Source: Rhodospira trueperi (GTDB lineage Bacteria; Pseudomonadota; Alphaproteobacteria; Rhodospirillales; Rhodospirillaceae). Taken from it: DNA of 63,072 nucleotides. The notes under the pieces are model-generated. The model was not told the origin of the DNA, searched no databases, and saw nothing but the letters and a program-made list of their open reading frames with translations. The translations under genes were made by a program, and so were the position numbers. The stretch lies in assembly GCF_900101965.1 (NCBI RefSeq), contig NZ_FNAP01000016.1:1-63072 (forward strand). The letters are read 5' to 3'. This document shows, in pieces, positions 1 through 9,958 of this stretch (positions are counted from its first letter, which is position 1; each line of letters starts with the position of its first letter).

Positions 1-50
1 GTCAGACCATCAACCTCCGAAAGCCAAACCAAAAACGTGTCCCGATCCAT
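1..50 (-). CDS. Partial CDS, N-terminus only, unrecognised
   Basis: A reading frame on the minus strand starts with ATG at 50 and runs off the left edge, giving MDRDTFLVWLSEVDGL. A strong Shine-Dalgarno match (GGGAGG) lies six bases upstream, which is the main reason for calling it. Sixteen residues are too few to assign a family. Mobile-element transposases can start in this style, but that is a guess. Bases 51-284, between this start and the end of ubiB, are comparatively AT-rich and contain one copy of a dispersed repeat (187-271). Confidence 0.35.
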   Translation of the reverse strand, partial: MDRDTFLVWLSEVDGL

Positions 51-186
51 ACCCGCCTCCCGCGTTCAGCATCCTTTATGATACCAAAAACGGGAACGCA
101 TACCTAACGCTAATTGAGCCTATATTTTTAATTGGGCTGCGCTTCTCACAATGACGAGCATAAGTGAAGATGTGTGAATCGGATAG

Positions 187-271
187 CCCTATCCAGGGGA
201 GGGGGCCGGTGCGCGCCAGGGGCGACAAGCCGTTCACTTCGGAGGCCGGGCGGCCAAAATGAGAACTGCTG
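187..271. repeat. Dispersed repeat, copy A
   Basis: This segment starts with a CCTATCCAGGGGAGGG motif and ends with GGCCAAAATGAGAACTGCTG. The same start, end and internal order recur at 10375-10461 with only a few substitutions and small indels. Here it lies just downstream of the ubiB stop; the second copy lies between ffh and the phytochrome gene. It is non-coding in both places. Confidence 0.7.
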
Positions 272-284
272 CGCCCCCGGTTCC

Positions 285-1832
285 TCAACTCAGAATCAGC
301 AGCGTTCCCAGGATCGCGATCAGGCCCCAGGGCAGCGCCTGCCTGAACGGGTTGGGGCGTGGCCGCATGGCCTTCAGGGTGTCGGGATGCAACCGGAGGC
401 CGTCGGCGCTGATCATCGAGGCGGCCCGATCGGCGTGATCCAGGATCTTCGGAAGCCGGTCCGCCGCCGTGGCCAGTGTTTCCATGCCGCTGCGCAGGCG
501 GCCCACCGGTCCAAGGGTCTCGGCCATCCACTTCTCGATCAGGGGCTGCGCCAACTCCCACATGTTCACCGTGGGCGCCACGGTGCGCCCCACGCCCTCG
601 ATCACCAGCAGGCTCTTCTGCAACATCAGAAGCTGCGGCTGGGTGGACATGTTGAAGGTCTCGGTGACCTGGAAGAGCTGCCCCAGCAGGCGGGCGATGG
701 AGATTTCGGCCAGGGGCTTACCCAGGATGGGCTCGGCGATGGAACGCGAGGCCTGGGTGAAGGCCTCGACCGACTGGTCGGCCGGGATCCAGCCAGCAAC
801 GAAGTGGGCCACGGAGACGCGGCGATAGTCGCGGGTCAGGAACCCCAGCAGCATCTCGCCCAGGGTGCGGCGGGTCGCGGAATCGACACGGCCCATAATG
901 CCGAAGTCCACCGCTACGACGGTGCCGTCGGGCTCCACGAACAGGTTGCCGGGGTGCATGTCGGCGTGAAAGAATCCGTCGCGGAACACCATGTTGAAAA
1001 AGGCGTTGGAGGTGCGGCGAATGACCTCCAGCGGGTCCAGCCCGGCGGCCACGAGTTGGTCGATCTCGTCAATAGGCAGGCCGACGATGCGCTCCAGCGT
1101 CATGACGCGTTGGGCGGTGCGGGTCCAGTCCACCTCGGGCACGCGGAAGGTCTCGTCACCGGCGAAGTTCTCCGCCATCTCGCAGGCGGCGGCGGCCTCG
1201 AATCGCAGGTCCATCTCCATGTGGACCGAAATCTCGAAGGTGCGGATGGTCTCCACCGGCTTCAGCCGCTTCATGATCGGCTGGGTGGCCTCCATCAGTT
1301 CCGCCAGCCAGATCAGCAGGCCGACATCGCGGCGGAACGCGGTCTCGACTCCCGGGCGCAGCACCTTGACCGCAACCTTGCGGCCCTCCGGGTAGGTCTT
1401 GTCGGGCGGGGTGACGGCGTAATGGACCTGGGCGATGGAGGCGGCGGCGACGGGCGTTTCCTCGAATGCCTCGAACGCCGCTTCCAGCGGCCGGTCGAGT
1501 TCCGATTCGATGATCTCGCGGACATCCTCGAACGGGAACGGCGGCAGGCGGTCCTGAAGCCCGGACAGGTCGGCGGCGATCTCCTCGCCCAGCAGGTCGG
1601 AGCGGATGGACAGCGCCTGACCGAACTTGATGGCCGTCGGCCCCAGTTCGACCAGGGCATTGGCCAGCCGCTGGCCCGGGCGCCCCGGGGCCTTCTCGTT
1701 GACGAACAGGCGGGCGGCCGCGATGACCGGCTTGGCCACGCCGACCCGTTCCACCAGGAACAGGGCGTTGTGGCGCGCCAGCACGCGGGCGATCACCCAC
1801 AGGCGAAGCAGATTACGGCCGAGGCGTTGCAT
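285..1832 (-). CDS. ubiB: UbiB-family ubiquinone biosynthesis protein
   Basis: This 515-residue protein belongs to the UbiB/ABC1/ADCK atypical kinase family needed for ubiquinone biosynthesis. The family signature KFGQ lies near residue 70, the alanine-rich nucleotide loop (AAASIAQVH) near 130, and the metal-binding VDFG motif near 308. The C-terminus ends in a hydrophobic helix (about residues 500-515), as expected for a membrane-anchored member. Length matches the family. It sits downstream of ubiE on the same strand with about 160 bases between, and mutM diverges beyond ubiE, a common alphaproteobacterial order. Known family members have ATPase rather than typical protein-kinase activity. 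Confidence 0.93.
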   Translation of the reverse strand: MQRLGRNLLRLWVIARVLARHNALFLVERVGVAKPVIAAARLFVNEKAPGRPGQRLANALVELGPTAIKFGQALSIRSDLLGEEIAADLSGLQDRLPPFPFEDVREIIESELDRPLEAAFEAFEETPVAAASIAQVHYAVTPPDKTYPEGRKVAVKVLRPGVETAFRRDVGLLIWLAELMEATQPIMKRLKPVETIRTFEISVHMEMDLRFEAAAACEMAENFAGDETFRVPEVDWTRTAQRVMTLERIVGLPIDEIDQLVAAGLDPLEVIRRTSNAFFNMVFRDGFFHADMHPGNLFVEPDGTVVAVDFGIMGRVDSATRRTLGEMLLGFLTRDYRRVSVAHFVAGWIPADQSVEAFTQASRSIAEPILGKPLAEISIARLLGQLFQVTETFNMSTQPQLLMLQKSLLVIEGVGRTVAPTVNMWELAQPLIEKWMAETLGPVGRLRSGMETLATAADRLPKILDHADRAASMISADGLRLHPDTLKAMRPRPNPFRQALPWGLIAILGTLLILS

Positions 1833-1992
1833 CAGGACAGGTCCGGGGTCGGAGTCACACCGGCCTCAGAAAAGGCTAGCCTTTTCGGGGGCCGGTCGGC
1901 GCAAGCGCGCCGACGTGGCGGGAGAACCAAACCGTCATCGGTTCGCCGCGGCGATCTTGAAACGAAGGCACGGCTCTCATCGTCGGTCACGA

Positions 1993-2862
1993 TCAGAGGC
2001 GCCAACCCGAATGAATCGCGGCGATTCCCGCCGACAGGTTGCGATAGCGGGCGTGCCGCAGGCCGGCGGCGGTCATGCGACGGCACAATTCCTCCTGGGG
2101 CGGGAAGCGGCGGATGCTTTCCGCCAGATATTCGTAGGACTCGCGGTCTCTGGCGACCACCTGCCCCAGCGTGGGCAACACCGAGAACGAATAGACGTCG
2201 TACAGCCGGTCCAGGCCCGGCAGCACCACCTTGCTGAACTCCAGGCAGTAGAACCGTCCGCCCGGTTTCAGCACCCGGCGGGCCTCGGCCAGGGCGTTGT
2301 CGATGTGGGTGACGTTCCGCAGGCAGAAGGCGATGGTGTAGACATCGACGCTGGCGTCATCCACGGGCAGTTTCTCGGCGTCGCCGACCAGCCAGTCCAG
2401 GCCCGTCACCAAGCCCCGGTCGAGCGCGCGGTCGCGGCCGACCCGGATCATGTTCTCGTTGATGTCGCAGACGGTGACCCGCCCGCCCCCGGCCGGCGGC
2501 GCCTGGGCCAGCGCCTCGTCGGTGGTCTCGTCTTCCGTCTGGCGGCGCTTCGCCTCGGCGCGGCGCGTCATGTGGTCGAGCAGGCGGAAGGCGATGTCAC
2601 CGGTGCCGCCGCCGACATCCAGGCAGGCCATGCCCGGTCGGGGCGAGACCTGATGGACGAACGAATCCTTCCACAGGCGGTGGACGCCGCCGCTCATCAG
2701 GTCGTTCATCAGGTCATAGCGCGAGGCCACGGAATCGAACACGCCCCGGACCATGCCCGCCTTCTCGGCGGCGCGGACGGTGCGGTATCCGAAGTGGGTG
2801 GTGTCCGGGTCGGCCGGGGCGGCGGAGCCGGACTCCGGCAGGTCGGAGTCTTGGTGCGTCAT
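1993..2862 (-). CDS. ubiE: Demethylmenaquinone/demethoxyubiquinone methyltransferase UbiE
   Basis: SAM-dependent C-methyltransferase of ubiquinone (and menaquinone) synthesis. The UbiE signatures [25 protein letters not shown] and [16 protein letters not shown] are present, and the SAM-binding motif is [12 protein letters not shown]. At 289 residues it is longer than the usual 250 or so: a charged, low-complexity insertion of about 28 residues follows motif I (around residues 98-126). An ATG four codons upstream (2874) is an alternative start; I chose 2862 because it opens directly on MTHQ. It is divergent from mutM, with about 100 bases of shared promoter space, and ubiB follows. Confidence 0.93.
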   Translation of the reverse strand: MTHQDSDLPESGSAAPADPDTTHFGYRTVRAAEKAGMVRGVFDSVASRYDLMNDLMSGGVHRLWKDSFVHQVSPRPGMACLDVGGGTGDIAFRLLDHMTRRAEAKRRQTEDETTDEALAQAPPAGGGRVTVCDINENMIRVGRDRALDRGLVTGLDWLVGDAEKLPVDDASVDVYTIAFCLRNVTHIDNALAEARRVLKPGGRFYCLEFSKVVLPGLDRLYDVYSFSVLPTLGQVVARDRESYEYLAESIRRFPPQEELCRRMTAAGLRHARYRNLSAGIAAIHSGWRL

Positions 2863-2965
2863 GGCCGGCAACATAGCGGATCACATCGCATCGCACCAGA
2901 ATTGTTGCACGCGGATCGGGCGTCTATATGAGGCGGTTGTCCGTCGATCCGGAGCGCGCGCCGCC

Positions 2966-3805
2966 ATGCCCGAACTGCCCGAGGTGGAGACCGTCCGCCG
3001 CGGCCTGGAACCGCTGTTGCTGGGCCGTCGGCTGGCGCGGGTCGTGGTGCGCCAGCCTCTGTTGCGCTGGCCGGTGCCGGCCGGATTCGCCCGTGCCCTG
3101 ACCGGCCGGCGGGTCGAGGCGCTGGACCGGCGCGGCAAGTACCTGCTGATCCGGCTGGACGACGGCCGCGCGGTGATCGGGCACCTGGGCATGTCGGGCT
3201 CGCTGGCGACACGTCCCACGGCAGCGGCGCCCGACCCCCACGATCACGTCCTCTTCGAGACCGACGCGGGCGCGCGCCTGACCTTTCATGATCCGCGCCG
3301 ATTCGGCGCCCTGTTGCTCGCCGACGCGGCCGGGCTGGCGTCGCACCCACTGCTCGCCCACCTGGGGCCGGAGCCGCTGGACGAGGCCTTCGACGGCCCG
3401 GCGCTGGCGGCGCGGCTGGCCGGCAAGCGGTGTTCCATCAAGGCGGCGCTGCTCGACCAGCGCGTGGTCGCCGGTCTCGGCAATATCTATGTCAGCGAAA
3501 GCCTGTTCCGCGCCGGCCTGTCGCCGCGCCGGCTGGCGGGAACGGTGACGGGCGCGCGCGCCGTCCGGCTGGCCTCCGCGATCAAGGCCGTGCTTCTGGA
3601 GGCGCTGGAGTCGGGCGGCTCGACGCTGCGCGACCACCGCCGCGCCGATGGTACCCTAGGCTATTTTCAGCACGCCTTCGCCGTCTATGACCGCGAGGGA
3701 CTGCCCTGTCCCGGCTGCGATTGCGACCTTGCCCGCACCGGCGGCATTCGGCGCTTGGTGCAGAATGGCCGCTCGACATTTTTCTGTGCGGCGCGGCAAC
3801 GCTGA
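2966..3805 (+). CDS. mutM: Formamidopyrimidine-DNA glycosylase (MutM/Fpg)
   Basis: Bifunctional glycosylase/AP lyase that removes oxidised purines such as 8-oxoguanine. The start at 2966 gives the invariant N-terminal MPELPEVE, where Pro2 is the catalytic nucleophile and Glu3 is also catalytic. The conserved lysine sits in RRGKYLLI near residue 60, and the protein is 279 residues. The C-terminal zinc finger is odd: it reads CPGC, then 20 or so residues, then FFCAARQR, so the fourth zinc cysteine normally in the CxxCQ end is arginine. An extra cysteine two residues after the first pair (CPGCDC) might compensate. The following gene starts 17 bases downstream. Confidence 0.93.
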   Translation: MPELPEVETVRRGLEPLLLGRRLARVVVRQPLLRWPVPAGFARALTGRRVEALDRRGKYLLIRLDDGRAVIGHLGMSGSLATRPTAAAPDPHDHVLFETDAGARLTFHDPRRFGALLLADAAGLASHPLLAHLGPEPLDEAFDGPALAARLAGKRCSIKAALLDQRVVAGLGNIYVSESLFRAGLSPRRLAGTVTGARAVRLASAIKAVLLEALESGGSTLRDHRRADGTLGYFQHAFAVYDREGLPCPGCDCDLARTGGIRRLVQNGRSTFFCAARQR

Positions 3806-3821
3806 TGTAGCGTGCGGGGCC

Positions 3822-4202
3822 ATGACACGGGGACCGAAACACGCGGTTGGCGCGCTTCTGGCGCTTGCGCTCCTGGCGGCCATGCCCTCGCCCGGCGTGG
3901 CCGACGAGGCGGGCGTCTTCGTGACCGGGACCGAGGATCTGCCGTTGATGCCCGGGCTTCGCGAGGTGCCGGATCGCGGCGTGGTGTTCGAGACCGGCCA
4001 GGGCCGTATCGTGGAGGCGTATGCCGTCGGATTCCTGTCGGCGGATGCGGTTGGGGGGTTTTACCGCGAAAGCCTGGAACAGTTGGGCTGGAGGCGAGTC
4101 GGCGACCTCACCTTTCATCGGGAGGGAGAGGTCCTGACGCTGACGTTTCCGTCCGCGCCCGATCCCCTGACGGTGCGGTTCCGGATCGCGCCGGGCCCGT
4201 GA
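3822..4202 (+). CDS. Small exported protein of unknown function
   Basis: A 126-residue protein with a clear Sec signal peptide: MTRGPK, then a hydrophobic core LLALALLAAMP, then cleavage near VADEA. The mature part holds two recognisable segments, GRIVEAYAVG and FYRESLEQLGWRRVGDLTFHREG, the latter typical of small periplasmic proteins that follow mutM in alphaproteobacteria. I do not recognise a characterised family. The in-frame ATG at 3687 would overlap mutM by 119 bases, so the start at 3822 is preferred. It lies between mutM and the enoyl-CoA hydratase on the same strand and could be co-transcribed. Confidence 0.75.
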   Translation: MTRGPKHAVGALLALALLAAMPSPGVADEAGVFVTGTEDLPLMPGLREVPDRGVVFETGQGRIVEAYAVGFLSADAVGGFYRESLEQLGWRRVGDLTFHREGEVLTLTFPSAPDPLTVRFRIAPGP

Positions 4203-4262
4203 GGATTCAGAGTCATTTTCCCGCGCACCGGACGGGCGCGGACCAGTGCGGAGCGTTGAGAT

Positions 4263-5039
4263 ATGGCCTACGAGAACATTCTGGTCGAGACCCACGGCAA
4301 GGTGGGCGTCATTGTCCTGAACCGGCCCAAGGCCCTGAACGCCCTGTCGAAGGGCCTGACCCGGGAACTGGCGCAGGCGCTGGACAGCTTCGAGGCCAAC
4401 GACGACATCGGCGCCATTGTCCTGACCGGCAGCGAGAAGGCCTTCGCCGCCGGCGCCGACATCAAGGAGATGGCCTCCAAGTCCTACATGGACGTCTACA
4501 TGGAGGACTTCATCACCGTGGACTGGGAGCGGGCCTCCACCTGCCGCAAGCCGGTGATCGCGGCCGTCTCCGGCTATGCCCTGGGGGGCGGCTGCGAGTT
4601 GGCCATGATGTGCGACTTCATTCTGGCGGCCGAGAACGCCAAGTTCGGCCAGCCGGAAATCACCATCGGCACCATGCCCGGCGCCGGCGGTTCCCAGCGT
4701 CTGACCCGTTTCGTCGGGAAGTCCAAGGCCATGGAGATGTGCCTGACCGGCCGCATGATGGACGCCGCCGAGGCCGAGCGTGCGGGCCTCGTCAGCCGCG
4801 TCGTGCCGGTCGATGACCTCAAGGACGAGGCCATCAAGACGGCCTCTAAGATCGCCGACCTGTCGCTGCCGGTGGTGATGATGACCAAGGAGGCGGTCAA
4901 CCGCGCCTTCGAGACCACGCTGGGCGAGGGTCTGCGGTTCGAGCGCCGCCTGTTCCACTCCACCTTCGCCACCGAGGACCAGAAGGAAGGCATGGCCGCC
5001 TTCGTCGAGAAGCGCCAGCCGGACTTCAAGAACAAGTAG
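4263..5039 (+). CDS. Enoyl-CoA hydratase
   Basis: A 258-residue crotonase-fold protein that hydrates 2-trans-enoyl-CoA in fatty acid or short-chain acyl-CoA breakdown. The oxyanion-hole segment [11 protein letters not shown] and both catalytic glutamates are present, one in [11 protein letters not shown] and one in [15 protein letters not shown]. The C-terminus ends with the usual [12 protein letters not shown]. Length is standard for single-function EchA/PaaF-type enzymes. The cytosolic enzyme could serve fatty acid oxidation or crotonyl-CoA steps; the sequence alone does not say which. Confidence 0.93.
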   Translation: MAYENILVETHGKVGVIVLNRPKALNALSKGLTRELAQALDSFEANDDIGAIVLTGSEKAFAAGADIKEMASKSYMDVYMEDFITVDWERASTCRKPVIAAVSGYALGGGCELAMMCDFILAAENAKFGQPEITIGTMPGAGGSQRLTRFVGKSKAMEMCLTGRMMDAAEAERAGLVSRVVPVDDLKDEAIKTASKIADLSLPVVMMTKEAVNRAFETTLGEGLRFERRLFHSTFATEDQKEGMAAFVEKRQPDFKNK

Positions 5040-5163
5040 GGCGGCGCGGTCGGGGTCGGTGCGACAGGGGCGCTCCCCCTCGACAGGCGGGCGCGACGTG
5101 CCTACATGGCCGGGGACTGTTCGTGCGGACCCTGCGCGGTTCCGCCAGCCGGGACGCCATGCC

Positions 5164-5529
5164 ATGACCGAAGCCGAGACCCAGACCGCCCCCCCGCCGG
5201 CCGGCACGCTGTCCGTCAGCGAGGCCTGCGCCGCCCGCGTGCGCACCCTGATCGCCGGAGAGCCGGCGCCAGAGCCCATGCTGCGCGTGATCGTCGAGGG
5301 CGGGGGATGCTCCGGCTTTCAGTACCGCTTCGACCTGGACCGGGTGGTGGCCGACGACGACCGGGTGTTCGCGGCCCACGGCATCCGCGTGGTGATCGAT
5401 GAGGCCTCTCTGGAGATTCTGGACGGCTCGGAGATCGACTATGTCGAGGATCTGATGGCCGCCGCCTTCACCATCCGCAACCCGAACGCCACCGCGACCT
5501 GCGGGTGTGGAACGTCGTTCGCGGTGTAA
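5164..5529 (+). CDS. erpA: Iron-sulfur cluster insertion protein ErpA
   Basis: A-type Fe-S carrier of 121 residues that passes clusters to apo-proteins. The three conserved cysteines are in GGGCSGFQY and in the C-terminal CGCGTSF, the standard arrangement. The LxVSEACAARVRTL opening and the IDEASLEILDGSEIDYVEDL segment match ErpA rather than SufA. The proline-rich first 18 residues are specific to this protein. An upstream in-frame start at 5059 only adds unlikely sequence. A nested palindromic repeat begins right after the stop codon. Confidence 0.88.
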   Translation: MTEAETQTAPPPAGTLSVSEACAARVRTLIAGEPAPEPMLRVIVEGGGCSGFQYRFDLDRVVADDDRVFAAHGIRVVIDEASLEILDGSEIDYVEDLMAAAFTIRNPNATATCGCGTSFAV

Positions 5530-5705
5530 TCCGGAACCCGGATGATCGGCTCCCGTGCGTTGGCCGCCAACCCGTAGGTTGGGGTGAGCGAAGCGAACCC
5601 CAACGGATCCGGCCACCAGAACCGAATGGTGTTGGGGTTCGCTTCGCTCACCCCAACCTACGGGCCAATTCGCCGGATCGCGAACGAGTCACCCGGTCTC
5701 CGGAT
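5529..5705. repeat. Palindromic repeat element R1 with terminal inverted repeats
   Basis: Between erpA and rplS lies a structured element. Its centre is a perfect 34-bp inverted repeat, arms 5571-5604 and 5631-5664 around a 26-base loop, and each arm is itself near-palindromic around TTCGCTTCGCTCA. The ends form a second, imperfect inverted repeat: 5529-5549 (ATCCGGAACCCGGATGATCG) against 5681-5705 (CGAACGAGT..CCGGAT). The same terminal sequences flank element R2 at 26299-26445, whose centre is different. The convergent position between two stop codons suits a bidirectional terminator role. Confidence 0.85.
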
Positions 5706-5754
5706 AAGACCTTAGGCCGGAACCGAAATCCCGGCCGGTGGTCCCGGTGGCGTG

Positions 5755-6189
5755 CTACTCACCCTTGGTGCTGGCGGCGTCCTTGCGGGCCTTGGAGACC
5801 TCGCGCTCGTGATGCAGCGCCTTCTGCGTCGCGGTGCCGTCCTCGACGATGCGCGCCGAGCGACCGCGACGGCCCCGCAGATAGTACAGCTTGGCGCGGC
5901 GGACCTTGCCTCGGCGCACCACCTCGATGCGGTCGATGGTCGGAGCGTACAGCGGGAAGACGCGCTCCACACCCTCGCCGAACGAGAGCTTGCGCACCGT
6001 GAAGGAGCTGTTGAAGCCGGCGTTGCGGCGCGCGATGACCACGCCCTCGTAAACCTGGATACGGCTGCGCTGGCCCTCGACCACCTTCAGGTGGACCTTG
6101 ACGGTATCGCCCGGGGAGAACTCCGGCACGCCGCGCTGCTCCAGCGCCTTTTCGATTTGCTCTTTCTCAAGCTGTTCGATGAGGTTCAT
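5755..6189 (-). CDS. rplS: 50S ribosomal protein L19
   Basis: A 144-residue ribosomal protein at the 30S-50S interface. It begins [14 protein letters not shown] and carries the family block [14 protein letters not shown], followed by [20 protein letters not shown] and the basic [14 protein letters not shown]. The tail after residue 120 is a lysine-rich extension. It is the last gene of the ffh-rpsP-rimM-trmD-rplS series, but about 400 bases of hairpin-rich DNA separate it from trmD, so it may have its own promoter or processing site. Confidence 0.96.
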   Translation of the reverse strand: MNLIEQLEKEQIEKALEQRGVPEFSPGDTVKVHLKVVEGQRSRIQVYEGVVIARRNAGFNSSFTVRKLSFGEGVERVFPLYAPTIDRIEVVRRGKVRRAKLYYLRGRRGRSARIVEDGTATQKALHHEREVSKARKDAASTKGE

Positions 6190-6596
6190 GGTCTGTCGTC
6201 CTTTCGCATCAATCTTGGTTGGTTTTCATTGGCGTTTTTGTTTTCATCGCCGCAACGATCCTGACGGATCACGCGGCAGTTCACATTTCAGTCGCCGCCG
6301 CGATCCGTCAGGATCGCGCGGCTTCGGGCCTTCGGCCCGCCCGGGCGGTCGCCCGGGATTGGCACACCACATCCGACGCGACCGCGTCGGCGCGGCGAAG
6401 CCGCGGAGCCCCGCGAGGTCCGAAGGACCGAGCTGGGGCGATAAAGAACAAAGATTCGCTCGGGTTTGGCACACTCCATTCAGCGCAGACGTGCCCAGTT
6501 AACACCTCTTCTTCGTAGGGCGGGTTCGCGCCGAAGGCGCAACCCGCCATGTGTGGTGCCGTCTGTGGCGGATTGCCGCTGCGCGGCGACTCCACC
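6190..6596. repeat. Hairpin-rich trmD-rplS intergenic region
   Basis: This 407-base gap holds no convincing gene. Six short stem-loops follow each other at 6299-6318, 6325-6339, 6340-6357, 6373-6390, 6391-6405 and 6417-6429; all stems are 5-8 perfect base pairs with loops of 2-4 bases. The segment around 6250-6270 repeats 6294-6320 in part (GATCCTGACGGATC against GATCCGTCAGGATC). A separate imperfect inverted repeat spans 6515-6600, starting GTAGGGCGGGTT and ending CCACCCTAC, and abuts the trmD stop codon. Confidence 0.75.
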
Positions 6597-7322
6597 CTAC
6601 TCCTTCTCCACATACCGTGCCCACAGATCGGGGCGCCGGTTCCGGGTGATCGCCTCGGCCTGTTCGCGCCGCCACTGGGCGACGCGGCCGTGGTGACCGG
6701 AAACCAGCACCTCGGGCACGGTCCGTCCGTCCCACACCTGCGGCCGCGTGTAGTGCGGATACTCCAGCAGGCCGGTCTCGAAACTCTCCTCCGCCAGCGA
6801 TTCGGCCTTGCCCGTCACCCCGGGCAGCAGCCGCACCACCGCGTCCAGCATCACCAGCGCCGCCGGCTCGCCCCCGGAGAGGACGACATCGCCGACACTG
6901 ACCTCCTCCATGGACCACGCGTCAATCGCACGTTGGTCCAGGCCCTCGTAGCGACCGCACACCAGGGTCACCCCCGGCCCGGCGGCCAGCTCCCGCACCA
7001 GCGCCTGATCCAGCACCCGCCCGCGCGGGGACGGGTAGATCAGCCGCCGCTCCGGCGTGTGGTTCGCGGCCACCGCGTCGCTCACCACGTCGGGGCGCAT
7101 CACCATGCCGGCGCCACCGCCGAACGGCGTGTCATCCACGGTGCGGTGACGGTCCCGGGCATAGCCCCGAATGTCCACCGCGTCCAGCGTCCACACCCCC
7201 TCGGCCAGCGCCTTGCCGGCCAGCGACAGCCCCAGCGGACCCGGAAACATCTCCGGGAACAGCGTCAGCACCACCGCCGACCAGGGACGCGCGGCACCGG
7301 TCTCAGCCCCGGTCTCAGCCAT
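6597..7322 (-). CDS. trmD: tRNA (guanine37-N1)-methyltransferase
   Basis: SPOUT-class methyltransferase that makes m1G37 in tRNAs reading codons that start with C. The 241-residue protein has the N-terminal [14 protein letters not shown], the [13 protein letters not shown] block, the knot segment [16 protein letters not shown] and [22 protein letters not shown]. The start at 7322 (MAETGAE) is inside the end of rimM and overlaps it by 8 bases, implying translational coupling; longer in-frame starts add only arginine-rich junk. Confidence 0.95.
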   Translation of the reverse strand: MAETGAETGAARPWSAVVLTLFPEMFPGPLGLSLAGKALAEGVWTLDAVDIRGYARDRHRTVDDTPFGGGAGMVMRPDVVSDAVAANHTPERRLIYPSPRGRVLDQALVRELAAGPGVTLVCGRYEGLDQRAIDAWSMEEVSVGDVVLSGGEPAALVMLDAVVRLLPGVTGKAESLAEESFETGLLEYPHYTRPQVWDGRTVPEVLVSGHHGRVAQWRREQAEAITRNRRPDLWARYVEKE

Positions 7323-7860
7323 TGCCGTTGCCCTCGTCCGCGCCCGCGTCCTCCAGCAGCCCCGGCAGATCGGCCACCACCGCCCGGCCCGCCGCCACAT
7401 CCACCACCGGCACGGCGGCCCGGGTGAACGGGATCATCAGCGGCTTTCCGCCCGCCGCCGTCGGCGTCACGTCCAGCACATCGCCGGCCCCGAAATCGTG
7501 CACCGCGCGCACCGTGCCCAGCGCCGTGCCGTCCTGTCGCTCCACCCTCAGGCCGATCAGGTCGGCGTGGTAGTATTCCTCGTCCTCCCCGGCCGGCGGC
7601 AGCGCGTCGCGCGGGACATACAGCCGCAGGCCCTTCAACGCCTCGGCGGCGGTGCGGTCATCGACGCCGTCGAGGCGGCACAGCACCACGCCCTTGGCGT
7701 CGCCGACCACCGACAGGCCCCACGACCGCGCCCCGTCCTCGGTCCAGACGGGGCCGTAAGCGCCCACATCGGCGGGGTCGGCCGTGAAGCTCTTGACCCG
7801 CACCGCGCCGCGCACCCCGTGCACGCCGACCACCACGCCCAGGCAGACCCGTTCGGCCAT
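7315..7860 (-). CDS. rimM: Ribosome maturation factor RimM
   Basis: A 181-residue 16S rRNA-processing factor that binds S19 and the 30S head. The N-terminal RimM domain opens with [20 protein letters not shown]; the PRC-barrel half contains [12 protein letters not shown] and later [17 protein letters not shown]. It lies 21 bases downstream of rpsP and overlaps trmD, forming a tight operon. Confidence 0.94.
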   Translation of the reverse strand: MAERVCLGVVVGVHGVRGAVRVKSFTADPADVGAYGPVWTEDGARSWGLSVVGDAKGVVLCRLDGVDDRTAAEALKGLRLYVPRDALPPAGEDEEYYHADLIGLRVERQDGTALGTVRAVHDFGAGDVLDVTPTAAGGKPLMIPFTRAAVPVVDVAAGRAVVADLPGLLEDAGADEGNGNG

Positions 7861-7881
7861 GGTCCCGGCTCCCAGGGGAGA

Positions 7882-8277
7882 TTACGTAGCGTCGCCGTCC
7901 GCGGGTGCGGCGTCCGCCTCGGCGGCGGCAGCGGCGGCCTCGGCCTTCTCCTGAGCCTCGCGCAGACGCTCCTGGGCTTTGGCCTTGGGCTGGTTCTTCT
8001 TGGTCTGCTCCGGATGCGGGCGGGCGTCCATCAGGCCGGCCTCGGCGAGGAACTTGGCCACGCGGTCGGTCGGCTGCGCGCCCTGGGCCATCCAGTGGCG
8101 GATGCGCTCCTCCTTCAGGCGGACGCGCTCCTCGTGCTCGCGCGGCAGCAAGGGATCGTAGGTGCCCAGCTTCTCGATGAAGCGGCCGTCGCGCGGCGAC
8201 CGCGCATCGGCCAGCACCACACGGTAGAACGGCCGCTTCTTGGCGCCACCACGGGACAGACGGATCTTGAGGGACAT
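7882..8277 (-). CDS. rpsP: 30S ribosomal protein S16
   Basis: A 131-residue ribosomal protein starting [20 protein letters not shown], the standard S16 opening, with [20 protein letters not shown] following. The core ends near residue 85. The rest is an alanine- and lysine-rich tail (about 45 residues) common in alphaproteobacterial S16. It is 43 bases downstream of ffh and is followed closely by rimM. Confidence 0.96.
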   Translation of the reverse strand: MSLKIRLSRGGAKKRPFYRVVLADARSPRDGRFIEKLGTYDPLLPREHEERVRLKEERIRHWMAQGAQPTDRVAKFLAEAGLMDARPHPEQTKKNQPKAKAQERLREAQEKAEAAAAAAEADAAPADGDAT

Positions 8278-8320
8278 GCTTGCTCTCTCCTGGTGTTTCT
8301 TGTTCTCGGTGTTCAGGTGT

Positions 8321-9958
8321 CTATTTCTTGCGGCCCTTGGGCCGCTGCATCATCAGGTTGGTGGGGAGCCCGGATCGGCCGGGACCACCGGCGCCCAGCC
8401 CAGGGGGCAAGGCCGGGCCACCCGCGCCCCCGGCGCCCAGGCCGGGCGGCAGTTTGCCATCGGCCAGTTCGGGCGGCAGCTCGCCCCGCTGCGCCATGTC
8501 GGCCAGCATTTTCGGGTCCATGTCGCCCATGTCGGGGGCGCCACCGCCGCCGCCGAACATGCCGCCCATCTGTTCGGCCAAGCCCTTCATGCCGCCCATC
8601 TTTTTGACCTTCTTCATCATCTGGGCCATCTGCTGATGCTGTTTCAGCAGCTTGTTGACCTCCTGCACCGTGGTGCCAGCGCCGGCGGCGATGCGCTTCT
8701 TGCGCGAGGCCTTGATGATGTCGGGATAGCGCCGCTCGCGCCGGGTCATGGACAGGATGATGGCTTCCTGGCGCTTGATCATCGAATCGTCGATGTTGGC
8801 GGCCTCGATCTGCTTTTTCATCTTGCCGACGCCGGGCATCAGGCCGAGCAAGCCCTTGACGTCGCCCATACGGCGGACCTGTCGGAACTGGGAGAGCATG
8901 TCCTCCAGGTCGAACTTGCCCTTCTCCATGCGCCGGGCGAGCTTTTCGGCCTCGTCCACCTGAATCGAGCGGGCCGCCTTTTCCACCAGACTGACGACAT
9001 CGCCCATGCCCAGGATGCGCCCGGCGACGCGGTCGGCCTGGAATTCCTCCAGGGCGTCCATCTTCTCGCCGGTGCCCATCAGCTTGATGGGCCGGCCGGT
9101 GATGGCGCGCATGGACAAGGCCGCGCCGCCCCGGGAGTCGCCGTCCACACGGGTCAGAACGATGCCGGAGATGCCGACCTTCTCGTTGAACTCGGTGGCC
9201 ACGACGACGGCGTCCTGGCCGATCATGGCGTCGGTGACGAGCAGGGTCTCGGCCGGGTTGGTGATCTTGCGGACCTCGGCCACCTCCTCCATCAACTCCT
9301 CGTCGATGGCCAACCGGCCGGCGGTGTCGAGGATGACCACGTCGTAGCCGCCCTTGCGGCCCTCATCCAGGGCCCGCTTGGCGATCTGCACGGGCTTCTG
9401 GCCCATGATGATGGGCAGGGTGTCGACGCCGGTCTGTTCGCCGAGCACGGCAAGCTGATGCTGGGCCGCCGGGCGCTGCACGTCCAGCGAGGCCATCAGC
9501 ACCTTCTTGCGCTGCATGGTCTTCAGGCGCAGGCCGATCTTGGCCGACGTGGTGGTCTTGCCGGAGCCCTGCAGGCCGACCATCAGGATCGGGACCGGCG
9601 GCGTGGTGTTGAGGTCCAGGGCCTCGGTCACCCGGTCGCGCTTGCGGGCGCTCCGCTCGTCCTCATCCTCGTCGTCCGCCGCGCCGCCGACCTCGCCGGC
9701 CAGCATTTCCACCAGGGCGTCGTGAACGATCTTGATGACCATCTGGCCCGGGGTAACGGACTTCAGCACCTCCTGACCGACAGCGCGCGCGCGCACCTTG
9801 GCGACGAAGTCCTTGACCACCGGCAGGGCAACGTCGGCCTCCAGGAGGGCGACGCGCACCTCCCGCATGGCCTCCTTCACGTCGTCCTCGGAGATGCTGC
9901 CCTTGCCGCGCAGTTTCTCCAGAACGTCGCCGAGACGACCCGACAGCCCTTCGAACAT
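8321..9958 (-). CDS. ffh: Signal recognition particle protein Ffh
   Basis: The SRP54 GTPase subunit that binds signal peptides and 4.5S RNA during co-translational membrane targeting. Of about 545 residues, the N domain is followed by the G domain with P-loop [37 protein letters not shown] and [11 protein letters not shown]. The M domain holds methionine-rich helices ([15 protein letters not shown]) and a glycine/proline-rich tail. An acidic insertion (DDEDEDERS) sits before the P-loop. I start at MFEGL; two codons upstream is another ATG (9964). Its RNA partner is encoded at 48467-48562. Confidence 0.96.
   Translation of the reverse strand: MFEGLSGRLGDVLEKLRGKGSISEDDVKEAMREVRVALLEADVALPVVKDFVAKVRARAVGQEVLKSVTPGQMVIKIVHDALVEMLAGEVGGAADDEDEDERSARKRDRVTEALDLNTTPPVPILMVGLQGSGKTTTSAKIGLRLKTMQRKKVLMASLDVQRPAAQHQLAVLGEQTGVDTLPIIMGQKPVQIAKRALDEGRKGGYDVVILDTAGRLAIDEELMEEVAEVRKITNPAETLLVTDAMIGQDAVVVATEFNEKVGISGIVLTRVDGDSRGGAALSMRAITGRPIKLMGTGEKMDALEEFQADRVAGRILGMGDVVSLVEKAARSIQVDEAEKLARRMEKGKFDLEDMLSQFRQVRRMGDVKGLLGLMPGVGKMKKQIEAANIDDSMIKRQEAIILSMTRRERRYPDIIKASRKKRIAAGAGTTVQEVNKLLKQHQQMAQMMKKVKKMGGMKGLAEQMGGMFGGGGGAPDMGDMDPKMLADMAQRGELPPELADGKLPPGLGAGGAGGPALPPGLGAGGPGRSGLPTNLMMQRPKGRKK

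Noticed and set aside
174-2237. 687-codon plus-strand frame opposite ubiB and ubiE
   Set aside because: Antisense artefact of high G+C; its translation is low complexity and lacks any known motif.
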